DNA of 64,000 nt from Synechococcus lacustris (GTDB taxonomy: Bacteria; Cyanobacteriota; Cyanobacteriia; PCC-6307; Cyanobiaceae): NCBI GenBank assembly GCA_903943975.1, contig CAJAQB010000019.1, positions 1-64,000 on the forward strand, written 5' to 3'. Positions 6,910-15,607 of this stretch are shown here, one piece after another; the stretch's first letter is position 1, and every line of letters begins with the position of its first letter. Position numbers and translations under genes: made by a program. The notes under the pieces are model-generated. The model did not search any database. It saw nothing but the letters and a program-made list of their open reading frames with translations, and was not told where the DNA came from.

Positions 6910-8463
6910 CTAACGCAGGGGCGGTGGTGCACTCACGCCACTCTCCTGCAGGGCCGGGGGGGCGGCAGGCGGTAACACCGGTGGGGCTGGGGTGGCTCGG
7001 CTGTCGCTGCCGGCTGTGATCGAGAGGCTGGGGTCGTAGACGGCTTGGCCGCTGCTGGGGGAGCTGAAGGTTTCCGGAGCCGGCAGGTCGGGGGGCAGGG
7101 GGGCCGGGGTTACTGGGCTGCCCATAGCCTGGCCAGCGCTGGGTAGTTCCGGGGCCCGGGGCGCCGGGTTGGAGTTGAGCGCCAGCGTGGGATCGGCGGT
7201 GATCGGTGGTTCCCGCAGGGGCGCTCCGGCCGAGGGCCTGGTGGCTGATTTGGGGCCCGAGGGGGACCAAACCATGCGGGCGAGGGGCACCACCCCCTGT
7301 TCCATCAGTCGATTAAGCCCCGCCAGGGCTCTGTCCATAACGCTGCCCCCCAGTTTCATGCTGCATTGCACGGGATTGCCGCAGTCGCGGCCCCTACCGA
7401 GGGGGCTGAGGTTGGCCAGCAGGTTGCCCTGCAGATAGAAGGGTCGCTGTTCCAACTTGAGCATGTAAGGCACATGCACAAAGCTGGTGGCGCCACCGCT
7501 GATCCAGTTGGCGTCCTCTTCGTTGAAGCCCTTCACCCCAGGCACGATGAAGCGGCTCTTGGAGGCATGGTCTGGCATGTAGGCCGCCACCAGCCCACGG
7601 CTACGGGCTAGTTCCTTGGTTTGCTCGAGGGTGAGGCCATCGCGGCTCATGAACACCTCCATGCGCCCGTCGCTGCGCAGCCCCATCACCATGCGGATCC
7701 GCGGCAGGAAATAGCGAATCTGCTGGCCCATGCTGACGCTGTAGGCGCCCTTGTAGCTGCTGGGCGGTTCCTGCATGTCGTTGTAGAGCGCGTGCAGGCC
7801 ACCGATGAAGGTGTCGTATTCGCCGGCGCGGGCGTCGGTGAGCTCGCCGTAGCCAAAATCGACGCGGCCCTGGTGGGTAATGCCAATGAAGGCCCGTTGA
7901 CGGGAGGCGGTGCGGTTGCGACCGCGCCACACCTGATTCCCCAGCTTGATGTCCCCGAGGGGCACCGTCACGTCTTGGCCGGGGGCGTCGTTATAGCGCT
8001 CGTACATCGGCCCGCTCACGAAGGCGAGGGCGTTGCTGTCGTTGTAGGCCTCCTGCTCGCGATCCCAGCCTTCGAGCATGCCAAAACTCACCTTGCGGGG
8101 ATCGAAATCCACAGCAAAAACCTCCTGGTCGGGGAGGTAGCGGAAGTTGTCGTCCACCGGGGCGGCACTGCTAAGCAATGCATGGTTGCTGGCGCCGGCC
8201 TTAGGGCCGTTGGGGGCGATCGCCACCAGGAAGGTGAGGGCGGCTACGGGCAGGCCAATGGCGGTCCAGCCCAACCAGCTGAACCGGCGTTTCAAGGATT
8301 TTGGTCGGCGCGACGACTTATGGGCCAGGGTCTCGCCGGATCTCAGCGTAGGCCGCTTGCGACCAGTAGCTGTTCTGTCCTCCTCGCGATGGGTGGGACG
8401 TCGGTTGTTCGCTGCCGCAGGCCTGTCCGCCACTCCAGCACTTGCCCTACGGCGACGACCCAT
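6910..8463 (-). CDS. Membrane-anchored exported protein of unknown function with Pro-rich tail
   Basis: The 517-aa product has an Arg-rich cytosolic N-terminus (residues 1-62), one membrane helix (about 64-85, WLGWTAIGLPVAALTFLVAI), and a long globular outer part (about 100-400). The globular part holds conserved-looking segments such as ERYNDAPGQDVTVPLGDIK, FIGITHQGRVDFGYGEL and GGATSFVHVPYMLKLE. Residues 400-517 are Pro/Ala/Ser-rich and probably disordered. I recognise the globular part as conserved in picocyanobacteria but know no function; a distant resemblance to phosphodiester glycosidase-like (NAGPA) proteins is only an impression. A 180-bp untranslated stretch precedes it. Confidence 0.65.
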   Translation of the reverse strand: MGRRRRASAGVADRPAAANNRRPTHREEDRTATGRKRPTLRSGETLAHKSSRRPKSLKRRFSWLGWTAIGLPVAALTFLVAIAPNGPKAGASNHALLSSAAPVDDNFRYLPDQEVFAVDFDPRKVSFGMLEGWDREQEAYNDSNALAFVSGPMYERYNDAPGQDVTVPLGDIKLGNQVWRGRNRTASRQRAFIGITHQGRVDFGYGELTDARAGEYDTFIGGLHALYNDMQEPPSSYKGAYSVSMGQQIRYFLPRIRMVMGLRSDGRMEVFMSRDGLTLEQTKELARSRGLVAAYMPDHASKSRFIVPGVKGFNEEDANWISGGATSFVHVPYMLKLEQRPFYLQGNLLANLSPLGRGRDCGNPVQCSMKLGGSVMDRALAGLNRLMEQGVVPLARMVWSPSGPKSATRPSAGAPLREPPITADPTLALNSNPAPRAPELPSAGQAMGSPVTPAPLPPDLPAPETFSSPSSGQAVYDPSLSITAGSDSRATPAPPVLPPAAPPALQESGVSAPPPLR

Positions 8464-8643
8464 TGATCTGTTTCCCTGTCAGCAGGTTTGTCGCCAGTTA
8501 AGCAACCGAATGCTGGCAAAACCAGCTGCGGCCAATGCTTTTCAAGCGACTTATAGCTTAATGGAAATTCTTCGATTTTTCCCAGGGTCGCCAGCGGCGG
8601 GGGCAGGTCTCCGGCTGGACCAAGCCCCATCACTGGCAATCGC

Positions 8644-9318
8644 TCAGCGGCGGCCGGTGTGTAGTCCCACCACCCGCGCCACAATCACCACAATAAAAAG
8701 CTGGCTGAAGAAGGCCTGGAAATAGAAAATCATCTGGCTCCACCCGTCCTTGAGGCCGATCACCGTGCCGGCCGTGGTCGAGCCCCCCAGGCTTAGGAAC
8801 ATCAACTGGGCATGGTTTGGGATCGTGGTGTCGAAGCCGTAGGCCGTTGGGTTTAGGTAGAAGTTGAGGGAGTGCAGTTCAAAGCCCAGCACCGTGAGGT
8901 TGGCGTAGCAGATGATCACCCCAAAGAGCAGATCGGCATCCACCTCTTTTGTATGCCAGATGTTGTAGGTAAAACGCCAGAGCACCACCGCGGTGATCAC
9001 TGCCACGGCGCCGTAGCAAAACAGCCCTAGCAGCGAGCCCATGGGGCCGCCATGGCTCAGGTTGAACACCGCCCAGGCCAGGCAGAGCCAGAGAAATAGC
9101 ACCGCCTGGCGTCGCAGCCAGCTTTCCGATTCGCCGCTGAGCCGCAGCCCCAGCAGCAGGGTGAAATACATGATCGGTGCCAGCACCAGATACCTCAGCA
9201 GCCGCGCCCCCAGGCCCAGCGGTTCTGGCAATAGGGGAATTAGCAGCAGTTCCAGCATCTGCACCAGGGCCAGGTCGTGGAAGCGCAGCTGCAAAAACCA
9301 GCGACTAAGACTTTTCAT
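8644..9318 (-). CDS. Ion-channel-like membrane protein with altered selectivity filter
   Basis: A 224-aa integral membrane protein with about six hydrophobic segments. The C-terminal part aligns by eye with cyanobacterial two-TM potassium channels (Ion_trans_2): KEVDADLLFGVIICYANL corresponds to the pre-pore helix region, and QAFFSQLFIVVIVARVVGLH to the last helix. Between them the expected TxGYGD filter is missing and SLGGSTTAGTVIG (residues 176-188) stands in its place. It is therefore either a channel of another selectivity or a non-conducting relative. It lies between nadA and the exported unknown, all on the minus strand. Confidence 0.65.
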   Translation of the reverse strand: MKSLSRWFLQLRFHDLALVQMLELLLIPLLPEPLGLGARLLRYLVLAPIMYFTLLLGLRLSGESESWLRRQAVLFLWLCLAWAVFNLSHGGPMGSLLGLFCYGAVAVITAVVLWRFTYNIWHTKEVDADLLFGVIICYANLTVLGFELHSLNFYLNPTAYGFDTTIPNHAQLMFLSLGGSTTAGTVIGLKDGWSQMIFYFQAFFSQLFIVVIVARVVGLHTGRR

Positions 9319-9336
9319 CGCAGAGCTGGCCCCTGA

Positions 9337-10290
9337 TTAGTGGCTGAGGTCCAGCATCCGCTGGATTGGGGCCAGGGCCCGTTGGCGTAGCCCCTCCTCC
9401 AGTTGGATCTCTGGGGCCAGCTCCCGCAGGCAGCTTTCCAGTTTGTCGAGGCTGTTGAGCCTCATATAAGGGCAGGCGTTGCAACTGCAGCCATCCAGCC
9501 CCGGCACCGGGTGGAAGCTTTTACCTGGGGCGGCCTTGCGCATTTGATGCAAGATCCCCGGTTCCGTGAGCACGATGAAGGCCTGGGCCTTACTGCTGAG
9601 GCTATGGGCCAGCAGCTTGCTGGTGGAACCGATGAAGTCGGCATGGTCTAGCAGCAGGTCTTCGCATTCCGGGTGGGCGATTACCTCCGCCTCCGGATGG
9701 GCCAGTTTCAATTCGAGCAAGGCCTGTTCGCTGAAGGTTTCGTGCACGATGCAGCTGCCGGGCCAAAGGCTCAGTTCCCGGCCCAGCTGTTGTTGCACCC
9801 AGCGGCCGAGGTTTTTGTCGGGGGCAAACAAGACCGGTCGATCGGCCGGAATCTGACCCACCAATTGCACTGCATTGCTACTGGTGCAGATCAGATCACT
9901 CTGGGCCTTGATTGCCGCTGAACAATTGATGTAGCTCACCACGTAGTGGTTTGGATGGGCGGCACGGAAGGCGGCAAACGCCTCCGGTTGGCAGGAATCA
10001 GCCAGGGAACAGCCCGCTTCTAGGTCGGGCAGCAGCACCGTTTTTTCCGGGCAGAGGATCTTCGCGGTTTCGGCCATGAAATGGACGCCGCAAAAAACGA
10101 TCACCTCGGCATCGGTGCTGGCGGCCCGGCGGGCCAGCTCCAGGGAATCACCGATGAAATCGGCCACATCCTGGATGGCGTCGTCTTGGTAGTAATGGGC
10201 AAGGATCACTGCCCGGCGCTCCTGGCGCAGCTGCTGGATGCGTTCCAGCTGATCCCTGGGGCTCGGGGGTGGGGCGAGGCTGGCGAACAC
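9337..10290 (-). CDS. nadA: Quinolinate synthase (NadA)
   Basis: Condenses iminoaspartate with dihydroxyacetone phosphate to quinolinate in NAD synthesis, using a [4Fe-4S] cluster. The protein of about 317 aa shows the substrate-binding start [20 protein letters not shown] and the cysteine-bearing motifs [35 protein letters not shown] and [10 protein letters not shown]. The frame stays open far upstream without family similarity, and antisense to the next gene; the GTG at 10290 is the last start before the conserved region and was chosen. No nadB or nadC is in the window. Confidence 0.95.
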   Translation of the reverse strand: MFASLAPPPSPRDQLERIQQLRQERRAVILAHYYQDDAIQDVADFIGDSLELARRAASTDAEVIVFCGVHFMAETAKILCPEKTVLLPDLEAGCSLADSCQPEAFAAFRAAHPNHYVVSYINCSAAIKAQSDLICTSSNAVQLVGQIPADRPVLFAPDKNLGRWVQQQLGRELSLWPGSCIVHETFSEQALLELKLAHPEAEVIAHPECEDLLLDHADFIGSTSKLLAHSLSSKAQAFIVLTEPGILHQMRKAAPGKSFHPVPGLDGCSCNACPYMRLNSLDKLESCLRELAPEIQLEEGLRQRALAPIQRMLDLSH

Positions 10291-10348
10291 GCGCGGGTGG
10301 CCTGGGCAGGATGATGACGTCAGCTTAGAAACCCTGGCGGGAGTCCCC

Positions 10349-11203
10349 TTGCTGCGACTGGCCATTGCCGGCGATCTCCATGGCCAGTGGGACCACCACG
10401 ACGATGCCCTGCTCGAGCAGCTGGCCCCTGATGCCCTGCTGGTGGTGGGCGACCTGGCCGATGGGGACGTGCGTTTGCCCCGGCGGCTAAGGGCCCTGCA
10501 GCTGCCGGTGGCCTGCATTCTTGGCAACCACGATGCCGCCAAAGATCGCAGTGGCAGCACCATCGCCCGGATGGAACAGGCCCTGGGGTCTTTGCATTGC
10601 GGTTGGGCCCTAAGGCTGCTGGATCCCCCTGGCCTGGCGGTGGTGGGTGCTCGCCCCGGCAGTGCCGGCGGTGGCTTCCATCTCTCCGATGCGGTGAAGG
10701 CCCATTGGGGTGAAATGTCTGTGTTCGAATCAGCCGAGCGCATCAGCGCCGCTGCCCTGGCGGCCCCCAAGGATCGTCCCCTGGTGTTGCTGGCCCATAG
10801 CGGCCCCAGCGGCCTTGGCAGTGGGGCGGCCGATCCCTGTGGCCGCGACTGGAAGCGGCCGGCCCGGGATTGGGGGGACCAGGACCTGCAGGAGGCGATC
10901 CTGCGCATCCAGCGCCAGCGCCCCTTGCCCCTGGTGGTGTTTGGTCACATGCACCATCGCCTGCGCCAGGGGCAAGGGCAGCGGCGCACTATCCACCGGG
11001 ACCGCCATGGCACCGTTTACTTGAATGCCGCCTGTGTACCCCGCCACCGCGTAGACCCCCAGGGCAATCCCTTGCGGCATTTTTCCTGGGTGGAGCTGGC
11101 GGAGGATGGGGAGATCCGTTTGGTGGCCCACCGTTGGTATGGGCCGCAGGGGGAATTAGTGGAAGATCAGATGCTGTTGGAGCAGATCCGGCTCCGCTGC
11201 TGA
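10349..11203 (+). CDS. TIGR04168-type metallophosphoesterase
   Basis: A 284-aa calcineurin-like phosphoesterase. The metal-binding motifs are in order: GDLHG near residue 8, VVGDLADGD near 33, LGNHDAAKD near 58, LLAHSGPSG near 148, and FGHMHHRL near 196. The length and the RDWGDQDL region match the cyanobacterial/plant family TIGR04168, whose substrate is unknown. Translation starts at TTG (MLRLAIAGD); no ATG is available closer. The glycosyltransferase-like gene follows after 27 bp in the same direction, so they may form an operon. Confidence 0.88.
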   Translation: MLRLAIAGDLHGQWDHHDDALLEQLAPDALLVVGDLADGDVRLPRRLRALQLPVACILGNHDAAKDRSGSTIARMEQALGSLHCGWALRLLDPPGLAVVGARPGSAGGGFHLSDAVKAHWGEMSVFESAERISAAALAAPKDRPLVLLAHSGPSGLGSGAADPCGRDWKRPARDWGDQDLQEAILRIQRQRPLPLVVFGHMHHRLRQGQGQRRTIHRDRHGTVYLNAACVPRHRVDPQGNPLRHFSWVELAEDGEIRLVAHRWYGPQGELVEDQMLLEQIRLRC

Positions 11204-11230
11204 TCACTCCTCGCTGCTGATCACTCCTCA

Positions 11231-12313
11231 ATGTTGATAATTGCCTGCATCAGCAGCCATGGTTATGGCCATGGGGCCCGGGTGGCGGCCCTGTTAGGCG
11301 CCCTCCATAGGCAAGAACCGGATTGCCACTTTGTGCTCTCCACCGCCCTGGCGCCAGCTTTCCTAGCCCAGGTTTTTCAGGGGATTCCCTTTGAGCAGCG
11401 CCCTTGCCAGTGGGATGTGGGGGTGGTGCAGGCCGATGCCCTCGGCAGTGATCCGGAGGCGACCCTGCTGGCCCTCGAAAAGCTTGAGAGTGAGCTGCCG
11501 GCGCTGTTGGACAGCGAAACTGCCTATCTCCAGGACTTGCTGTGCCGGCATCCCGGCCCAGCCCTGGTGCTCGGTGATGTGCCCCCCGCCGCTGTTCTGC
11601 TGGCCCAACGGCTAGGGCTGCCGCTCATCTGGCAGGCAAATTTTGGCTGGGATGCCATTTATAAAGACATGGGGCCGGCTTTTAGCCCCTGGGCGCAGCA
11701 CTGTGCCCAGCTCTACGGCCAGGGCCAGGCCGTGATCAGTTGCCCCTTTTCCCTGCCGATGCCCTGGGGGATCCCCAGCTGGCAGGTGGGCCTCAGTTGC
11801 GGCCAACCGGCTTTTAGCGAGCAGCAGTTGCGGCAACAACTTCGCTTGAGCCATCCCCGGGAGCGCACGGCCCTGCTTAGTTTTGGTGGCCTGGGGTTTC
11901 AGCTTGATCCGGCCCTGCTGGCGCTTTGGCCCCACTGGCACTTCTTGGTGAATGATCCGAGCCTGGCGCAGGCGGCCAATGCCAGCCTGATACCAAAGCA
12001 GCTGCGGCCCCTGGATCTAATGCCGCTTTGCAGCCGGGTGCTCACCAAGCCCGGCTACAGCACCTTCTGTGAGGCCCTTAGCCAGGGGCTGGGGCTGCTG
12101 GTGGTGGAACGCCAGGGTTTTAGCGAGGCGGCCGTTCTACAAGCAGGCTTGCAGCAGCATGGCTGGCATCGCTTGCTGCAGCGCCAGGCCTTCCTTGGGG
12201 GGGCCTGGCAATTGGATCAACCCCTGGAGCCGCCCCTGGGGTCGCCCTTGGCCAAGGGGGGCGAAATTGAGGGGGCAGCCCTGCTGCTGGACCAGCTTCA
12301 GTCTCATTCATGA
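11231..12313 (+). CDS. GT-B glycosyltransferase-like protein
   Basis: A 360-aa protein starting with LIIACISSHGYGHGARVAALL, the typical opening of GT-B (MurG/UDPGT-type) folds and of the N-terminal half of plant arabinokinase-type proteins. A C-terminal donor-site-like stretch reads LTKPGYSTFCEALSQGLGLLVV, comparable to the GGxGTxxEA region. Donor and acceptor sugars cannot be predicted. It follows the metallophosphoesterase gene by 27 bp. A short hairpin with a T-run lies about 125 bp after its stop. Confidence 0.75.
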   Translation: MLIIACISSHGYGHGARVAALLGALHRQEPDCHFVLSTALAPAFLAQVFQGIPFEQRPCQWDVGVVQADALGSDPEATLLALEKLESELPALLDSETAYLQDLLCRHPGPALVLGDVPPAAVLLAQRLGLPLIWQANFGWDAIYKDMGPAFSPWAQHCAQLYGQGQAVISCPFSLPMPWGIPSWQVGLSCGQPAFSEQQLRQQLRLSHPRERTALLSFGGLGFQLDPALLALWPHWHFLVNDPSLAQAANASLIPKQLRPLDLMPLCSRVLTKPGYSTFCEALSQGLGLLVVERQGFSEAAVLQAGLQQHGWHRLLQRQAFLGGAWQLDQPLEPPLGSPLAKGGEIEGAALLLDQLQSHS

Positions 12314-12436
12314 GATTGCTGAGTGAGGCCTGCCGCCGCTGGCGATGGGGAAACCGGTATAGGGGACTGGACAGGCGGACGATTTGAGCTTGCCGATTTG
12401 ATCAAACCGTGCCGCTGCACTGGTCAGGGGCCTAAG

Positions 12437-12455
12437 GCCAGGGCTGGCTTTTTTT
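12437..12455 (+). terminator. Short hairpin with T-run after the GT-B gene
   Basis: GCCA at 12437-12440 and TGGC at 12445-12448 form a short stem around GGGC, directly followed by seven T. The stem is weak (4 bp plus possible flanking A-T pairs), so the call rests mainly on the T-run and position. Confidence 0.45.
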
Positions 12456-12642
12456 CAGGGGTCCAGCTGGGGGGAACTGTTTTGGCTGGGGAGTTGCTAT
12501 CTCAGCTTGGGATCGCATCTGGGGCTTGCTTGGCTAAAATCCTAGGCTGAGACAGGTTTTCCAGGGTGTTAGCTAATTGTCTTGGCTGAGATTGTGCGCT
12601 TGGTTGCCTGGAATAAAAACCGCCCCTTTATGAGGGAAACGC

Positions 12643-12764
12643 TTCGTATCGAATGTGACTGAATCCCTTTTGTTCGACGCAGTCACTTACTAATTCGACC
12701 AGTCAATGGACAGTAGACAATTTATTATCTGGTCGACTGATATTCTCGAACGTCTAATCGTTCG
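12643..12764 (+). promoter_or_regulatory. Hairpin-rich leader upstream of the muramidase gene
   Basis: Four consecutive perfect inverted repeats occur here: TTCG/CGAA (12643-12653), GTGACTG/CAGTCAC (12655-12661 with 12680-12686), TCGACCAG/CTGGTCGA (12695-12702 with 12729-12736), and CGAACG/CGTTCG (12747-12764). They end 62 bp before the ATG of the secreted muramidase. This could be a structured 5' leader, a small RNA or a multi-site operator. I could not match it to a known riboswitch consensus, including the c-di-AMP type associated with wall-lytic genes. Confidence 0.5.
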
Positions 12765-12826
12765 GCATATTTGCGCCGACCGTTTCTGAAAACTTTTACG
12801 TGAGCGGCCGCAAATTCTTTTCATCT

Positions 12827-13600
12827 ATGGCGTATTCACTGCGACTTAGCACCTGTCGCATTGGACTCTCCATCCTTGCTGCCTCCTCCCTGGTGGCGCC
12901 CGTATCGGCAGCAACAGCCGCCCCTGGGGTGGCCGCTGGCGCCCAGGCCCAAGGGGGAGAAACCCTTGTGGCCCAAACCGAGCTGGCCCAGTTCAGCCTG
13001 CCGCGCTTGCAGTTGCCAGGGTTGCCGGCCCTACCCCGCATGTTTGCGATCACCCCTGAGCGCCGTGCCCTGCTCAACACCATTCGCTATGCCGAAGGCA
13101 CCTGGAAGGAGGGCACAGACCTGGGCTATCGGGTGATGTTTGGCGGCAGTTTGATGAATTCCCTGGATCGTCATCCCGATCGGGTCAACTACACCACCGG
13201 CTACGCCAGTGCCGCTGCCGGTGCCTACCAGTTCATGCCTGGCACCTGGGGCCTGGTGGTGAGGGCCATGGGCCTGGCCGGTTTTGAACCCCATGCCCAA
13301 GATCAAGCAGCCCTGTTCCTGGTCCAACGCCGCGGCGCCCTGAACCTGGCCGATCGCGGCGAACTCACCGCGGAATTGGCCGCCAAGCTCTCCCCCGAAT
13401 GGGCCTCCTTCCCCACCATCGCCGGCAGCAGCTACTACGGCCAGCCGGTGCGCCGGCTCACGGAGTTGCAGCGCTTTTATGAGGCAAACCTGGCCCGGCT
13501 AAAGGGGCGTCTGCCGATGGCAAAAACCGATGGCAGCGAGCAGGCCGCCTGCAACGACAGCAGCCTTGACTGCGCCCTCAAGGGCATGGATCGCCGCTAG
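12827..13600 (+). CDS. Secreted GH104-type muramidase (lambda-lysozyme-like)
   Basis: The 257-aa protein has an N-terminal signal peptide (SLRLSTCRIGLSILAASSLV, Ala-rich cut region) and a catalytic domain at about residues 75-220. That domain has LLNTIRYAEGTW with the likely catalytic Glu, YRVMFGG, and SAAAGAYQFMPGTW, as in glycoside hydrolase family 104 and phage lambda R. It should cut the glycan strands of peptidoglycan outside the inner membrane. I chose the ATG at 12827; a GTG at 12800 would add nine residues, and neither has a clear ribosome site. It is preceded by a hairpin-rich leader and overlaps psb32 on the other strand by 4 bp. Confidence 0.85.
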   Translation: MAYSLRLSTCRIGLSILAASSLVAPVSAATAAPGVAAGAQAQGGETLVAQTELAQFSLPRLQLPGLPALPRMFAITPERRALLNTIRYAEGTWKEGTDLGYRVMFGGSLMNSLDRHPDRVNYTTGYASAAAGAYQFMPGTWGLVVRAMGLAGFEPHAQDQAALFLVQRRGALNLADRGELTAELAAKLSPEWASFPTIAGSSYYGQPVRRLTELQRFYEANLARLKGRLPMAKTDGSEQAACNDSSLDCALKGMDRR

Positions 13601-14388
13601 GCCTTCGCTTCCGGTTTAGGCAATTTCCAGAGGGCCAGTAGATAGGCGGCCACGCCACTGGCCAGAAAGGCAAATACATTGCCCACTACCGGTAAGGGAT
13701 CGGCCGTGCGGGTGAGCACCGGCCCCAGCCCCAGCACGCCAAACAGAATTAGCCACAGGGGCGACATCAGCAGCAGCCAGGGCCAGGCGATCAGCACCCC
13801 TTGCTTGCGGGGGTAGGAGGCAAAACCCGCCACCAGCCCCCCCAGCACCGAGGTGGAAACGGTGAGCAACCACTGTTCCTGGGGTAAGCCGGGCACCACC
13901 TGGCAGCCCCCCTGCTCCAGACAGCCGCGCACCGCCCCTAGCGCCCCAACGATGGCCCCATCTTCCCCGTGGTCAGCCACGTAGTACTGGTTGCCATAGC
14001 GGGTTTGGAGCTCCACCCAGTAGGAGCGGGGCATCAGCGCAAACAGGGCCTCGCCCACGTTGAAATTCAGCAGGTTTCCTCCCCGCGGGTCTGCCACCAG
14101 CAGCAGGCTGCGTTCATCCAGGTCCCAGTACTGCTTCACCGCCTGGCCGGGGCTGCGGTCGTATTGGGTGAGTACCCGCAGTTTCCAGCCGCTACTGGCT
14201 TCGAATTGATCTAGCTGCTCTTCCAGGGCCCTGCGCTGGCTGCTGGTGAGCGCTTTAGCCAGATCGATCACCGGTGTGGGGTGATCGGGCAGCAGCTCGG
14301 GGTTGTCGTAGGCCAGGGCTGGGGCCGGTTGAACCAGCAGCAGCAGCCCCCAGAGGCTCACCAGCAGCGAAAGCAGCAAACGTGCCAT
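13597..14388 (-). CDS. psb32: Photosystem II repair protein Psb32 (TPM domain)
   Basis: A 263-aa TPM-domain protein of the TLP18.3/Psb32 group, which supports turnover of damaged photosystem II. It has a signal peptide (residues 1-27, ending ALAYDNPELLP), a lumenal TPM domain (about 40-170, TPVIDLAKALTSSQRRALEEQ, WDLDERSLLLVADPRGG), and two C-terminal membrane helices (about 195-255) that anchor it in the thylakoid. Length and topology match the family. It is monocistronic here and convergent with the muramidase gene (4-bp overlap). Confidence 0.88.
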   Translation of the reverse strand: MARLLLSLLVSLWGLLLLVQPAPALAYDNPELLPDHPTPVIDLAKALTSSQRRALEEQLDQFEASSGWKLRVLTQYDRSPGQAVKQYWDLDERSLLLVADPRGGNLLNFNVGEALFALMPRSYWVELQTRYGNQYYVADHGEDGAIVGALGAVRGCLEQGGCQVVPGLPQEQWLLTVSTSVLGGLVAGFASYPRKQGVLIAWPWLLLMSPLWLILFGVLGLGPVLTRTADPLPVVGNVFAFLASGVAAYLLALWKLPKPEAKA

Positions 14389-14449
14389 GGGGGGCCTACG
14401 GGTTAAAACGCATTGTTATCGATGCCCGGGCCGGGCTGTGGCTGCTGCA

Positions 14450-15607
14450 ATGGATTGGTTGCGACAACGCTTGGCTGAGCAGGGGGGCCGCGCCGGCTTT
14501 GCCCCGGTGATGGATTGGCTGCTCAACGACCCAACCCATGGCTTCTATGGCAGTGGCCGGGTGCGCTTTGGCCCCCAGGGGGATTTCGTTACCTCCCCTT
14601 CCCTGGGTTCCGCCTTTGGCGAATTGTTGTTGCGTCAGTTAATCCCGCTGCTGGCCGCCCTGGCCGCCCGCACTGAGGGGCCGATCCGTTTGCTGGAGTG
14701 GGGGCCGGGGGAGGGCCAGCTGGCCGCCCAGCTGGGCCAGGGGCTCTTGGAGCTGGATCCCCCCTGGCTGCAGCGGCTGGAACTGGTGCTGGTGGAAACA
14801 AGTGCCCCGCTGCGGGATCGCCAAAGGCAGCGGCTCGTCCCCCTGGCCTTGCCCCATCGCTGGGCCACGGCGGCGGAGTTGGCCGCGGCGCCCACACCAG
14901 GCCTGGTGCTGGCCCATGAATTAATCGATGCCCTGCCGGTGGAGCGCTTCCTCCTGCACCAGGGCCGTTGGCATTGCCTTGAGGTGGTGCTTGCCGCCGA
15001 TGGCGGCATCGGCTGGGCCCCTGGCGCCCCCCTGGGGGCCGAAACCCTTGCGGTGCTAGCTGGGCTTGGTTTGCCCGCCGATGGCGGCGGTAGGCCCGAA
15101 GGCTGGACCAGTGAGTGGTGCCCAGCCCTGGCCCCCTGGCTGGCCCAGGTGCGCCAGGGCTTGAGCCAGGGCTGGCTGCTGGCGATTGATTACGGCCATC
15201 CCGCCGCCCGCTACTACGGCCCCCAACGGGATGGCGGCACCCTGCTGGCCAACCGAGGCCAGCTCAGTTGCCAGCAGTTGCTGCAGGACCCCGGCGATTG
15301 GGATCTCACCGCCCATGTGTGCATTACCCACCTGGAGCAGGCGGCGGCCGCGGCCGCTTGGCATTGGCGGGGCGCCAGCCTCCAGGGGGAGGCGCTGCTG
15401 CAGTTGGGTTTGGCAGCGGAAATCTCCGCCCTTTCAGCCCCAGGACCGCTGGATCTGCCCCAGCGCTTGGCCCGCCGCGAGGAATTGCTGCGGCTGGTGG
15501 ACCCCTACCTGTTGGGGGGGTTCTGGTGGATGTTGCTGGCCACGGAGGGGAGTTGCAACTTCCAAGCGGATGGCGAGGGGCTTACCCGCCCTGGCTGGTG
15601 GCCCTGA
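14450..15607 (+). CDS. MidA/NDUFAF7-type SAM-dependent methyltransferase
   Basis: A 385-aa member of the PF02636 family, whose mitochondrial member NDUFAF7 methylates an arginine of complex I. Family marks are visible: the start region [31 protein letters not shown], the SAM site [15 protein letters not shown], and [14 protein letters not shown], then [14 protein letters not shown]. In cyanobacteria the target may be an NDH-1 subunit, but that is inference. The ATG at 14450 is chosen because family similarity starts there. Its 3' end overlaps aroB, on the other strand, by 26 bp. Confidence 0.88.
   Translation: MDWLRQRLAEQGGRAGFAPVMDWLLNDPTHGFYGSGRVRFGPQGDFVTSPSLGSAFGELLLRQLIPLLAALAARTEGPIRLLEWGPGEGQLAAQLGQGLLELDPPWLQRLELVLVETSAPLRDRQRQRLVPLALPHRWATAAELAAAPTPGLVLAHELIDALPVERFLLHQGRWHCLEVVLAADGGIGWAPGAPLGAETLAVLAGLGLPADGGGRPEGWTSEWCPALAPWLAQVRQGLSQGWLLAIDYGHPAARYYGPQRDGGTLLANRGQLSCQQLLQDPGDWDLTAHVCITHLEQAAAAAAWHWRGASLQGEALLQLGLAAEISALSAPGPLDLPQRLARREELLRLVDPYLLGGFWWMLLATEGSCNFQADGEGLTRPGWWP

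Larger units (their letters stand above)
12314..12826. other. Long intergenic region before the muramidase gene
   Basis: This 513-bp stretch holds no convincing gene. The first part contains a weak terminator near 12437. The middle (12460-12600) shows only loose repeats of CTTGGCTGAG-like sequence. The last part (about 12640-12765) is A+T-richer and has a series of perfect hairpins, listed separately. Confidence 0.6.

Noticed and set aside
10291-10908. N-terminal extension of nadA
   Set aside because: The frame is open but antisense to the metallophosphoesterase gene and has no similarity to quinolinate synthases.
12323-12550. 75-codon plus-strand frame in the long spacer
   Set aside because: No recognisable domain, crosses the terminator near 12437, composition like spacer.
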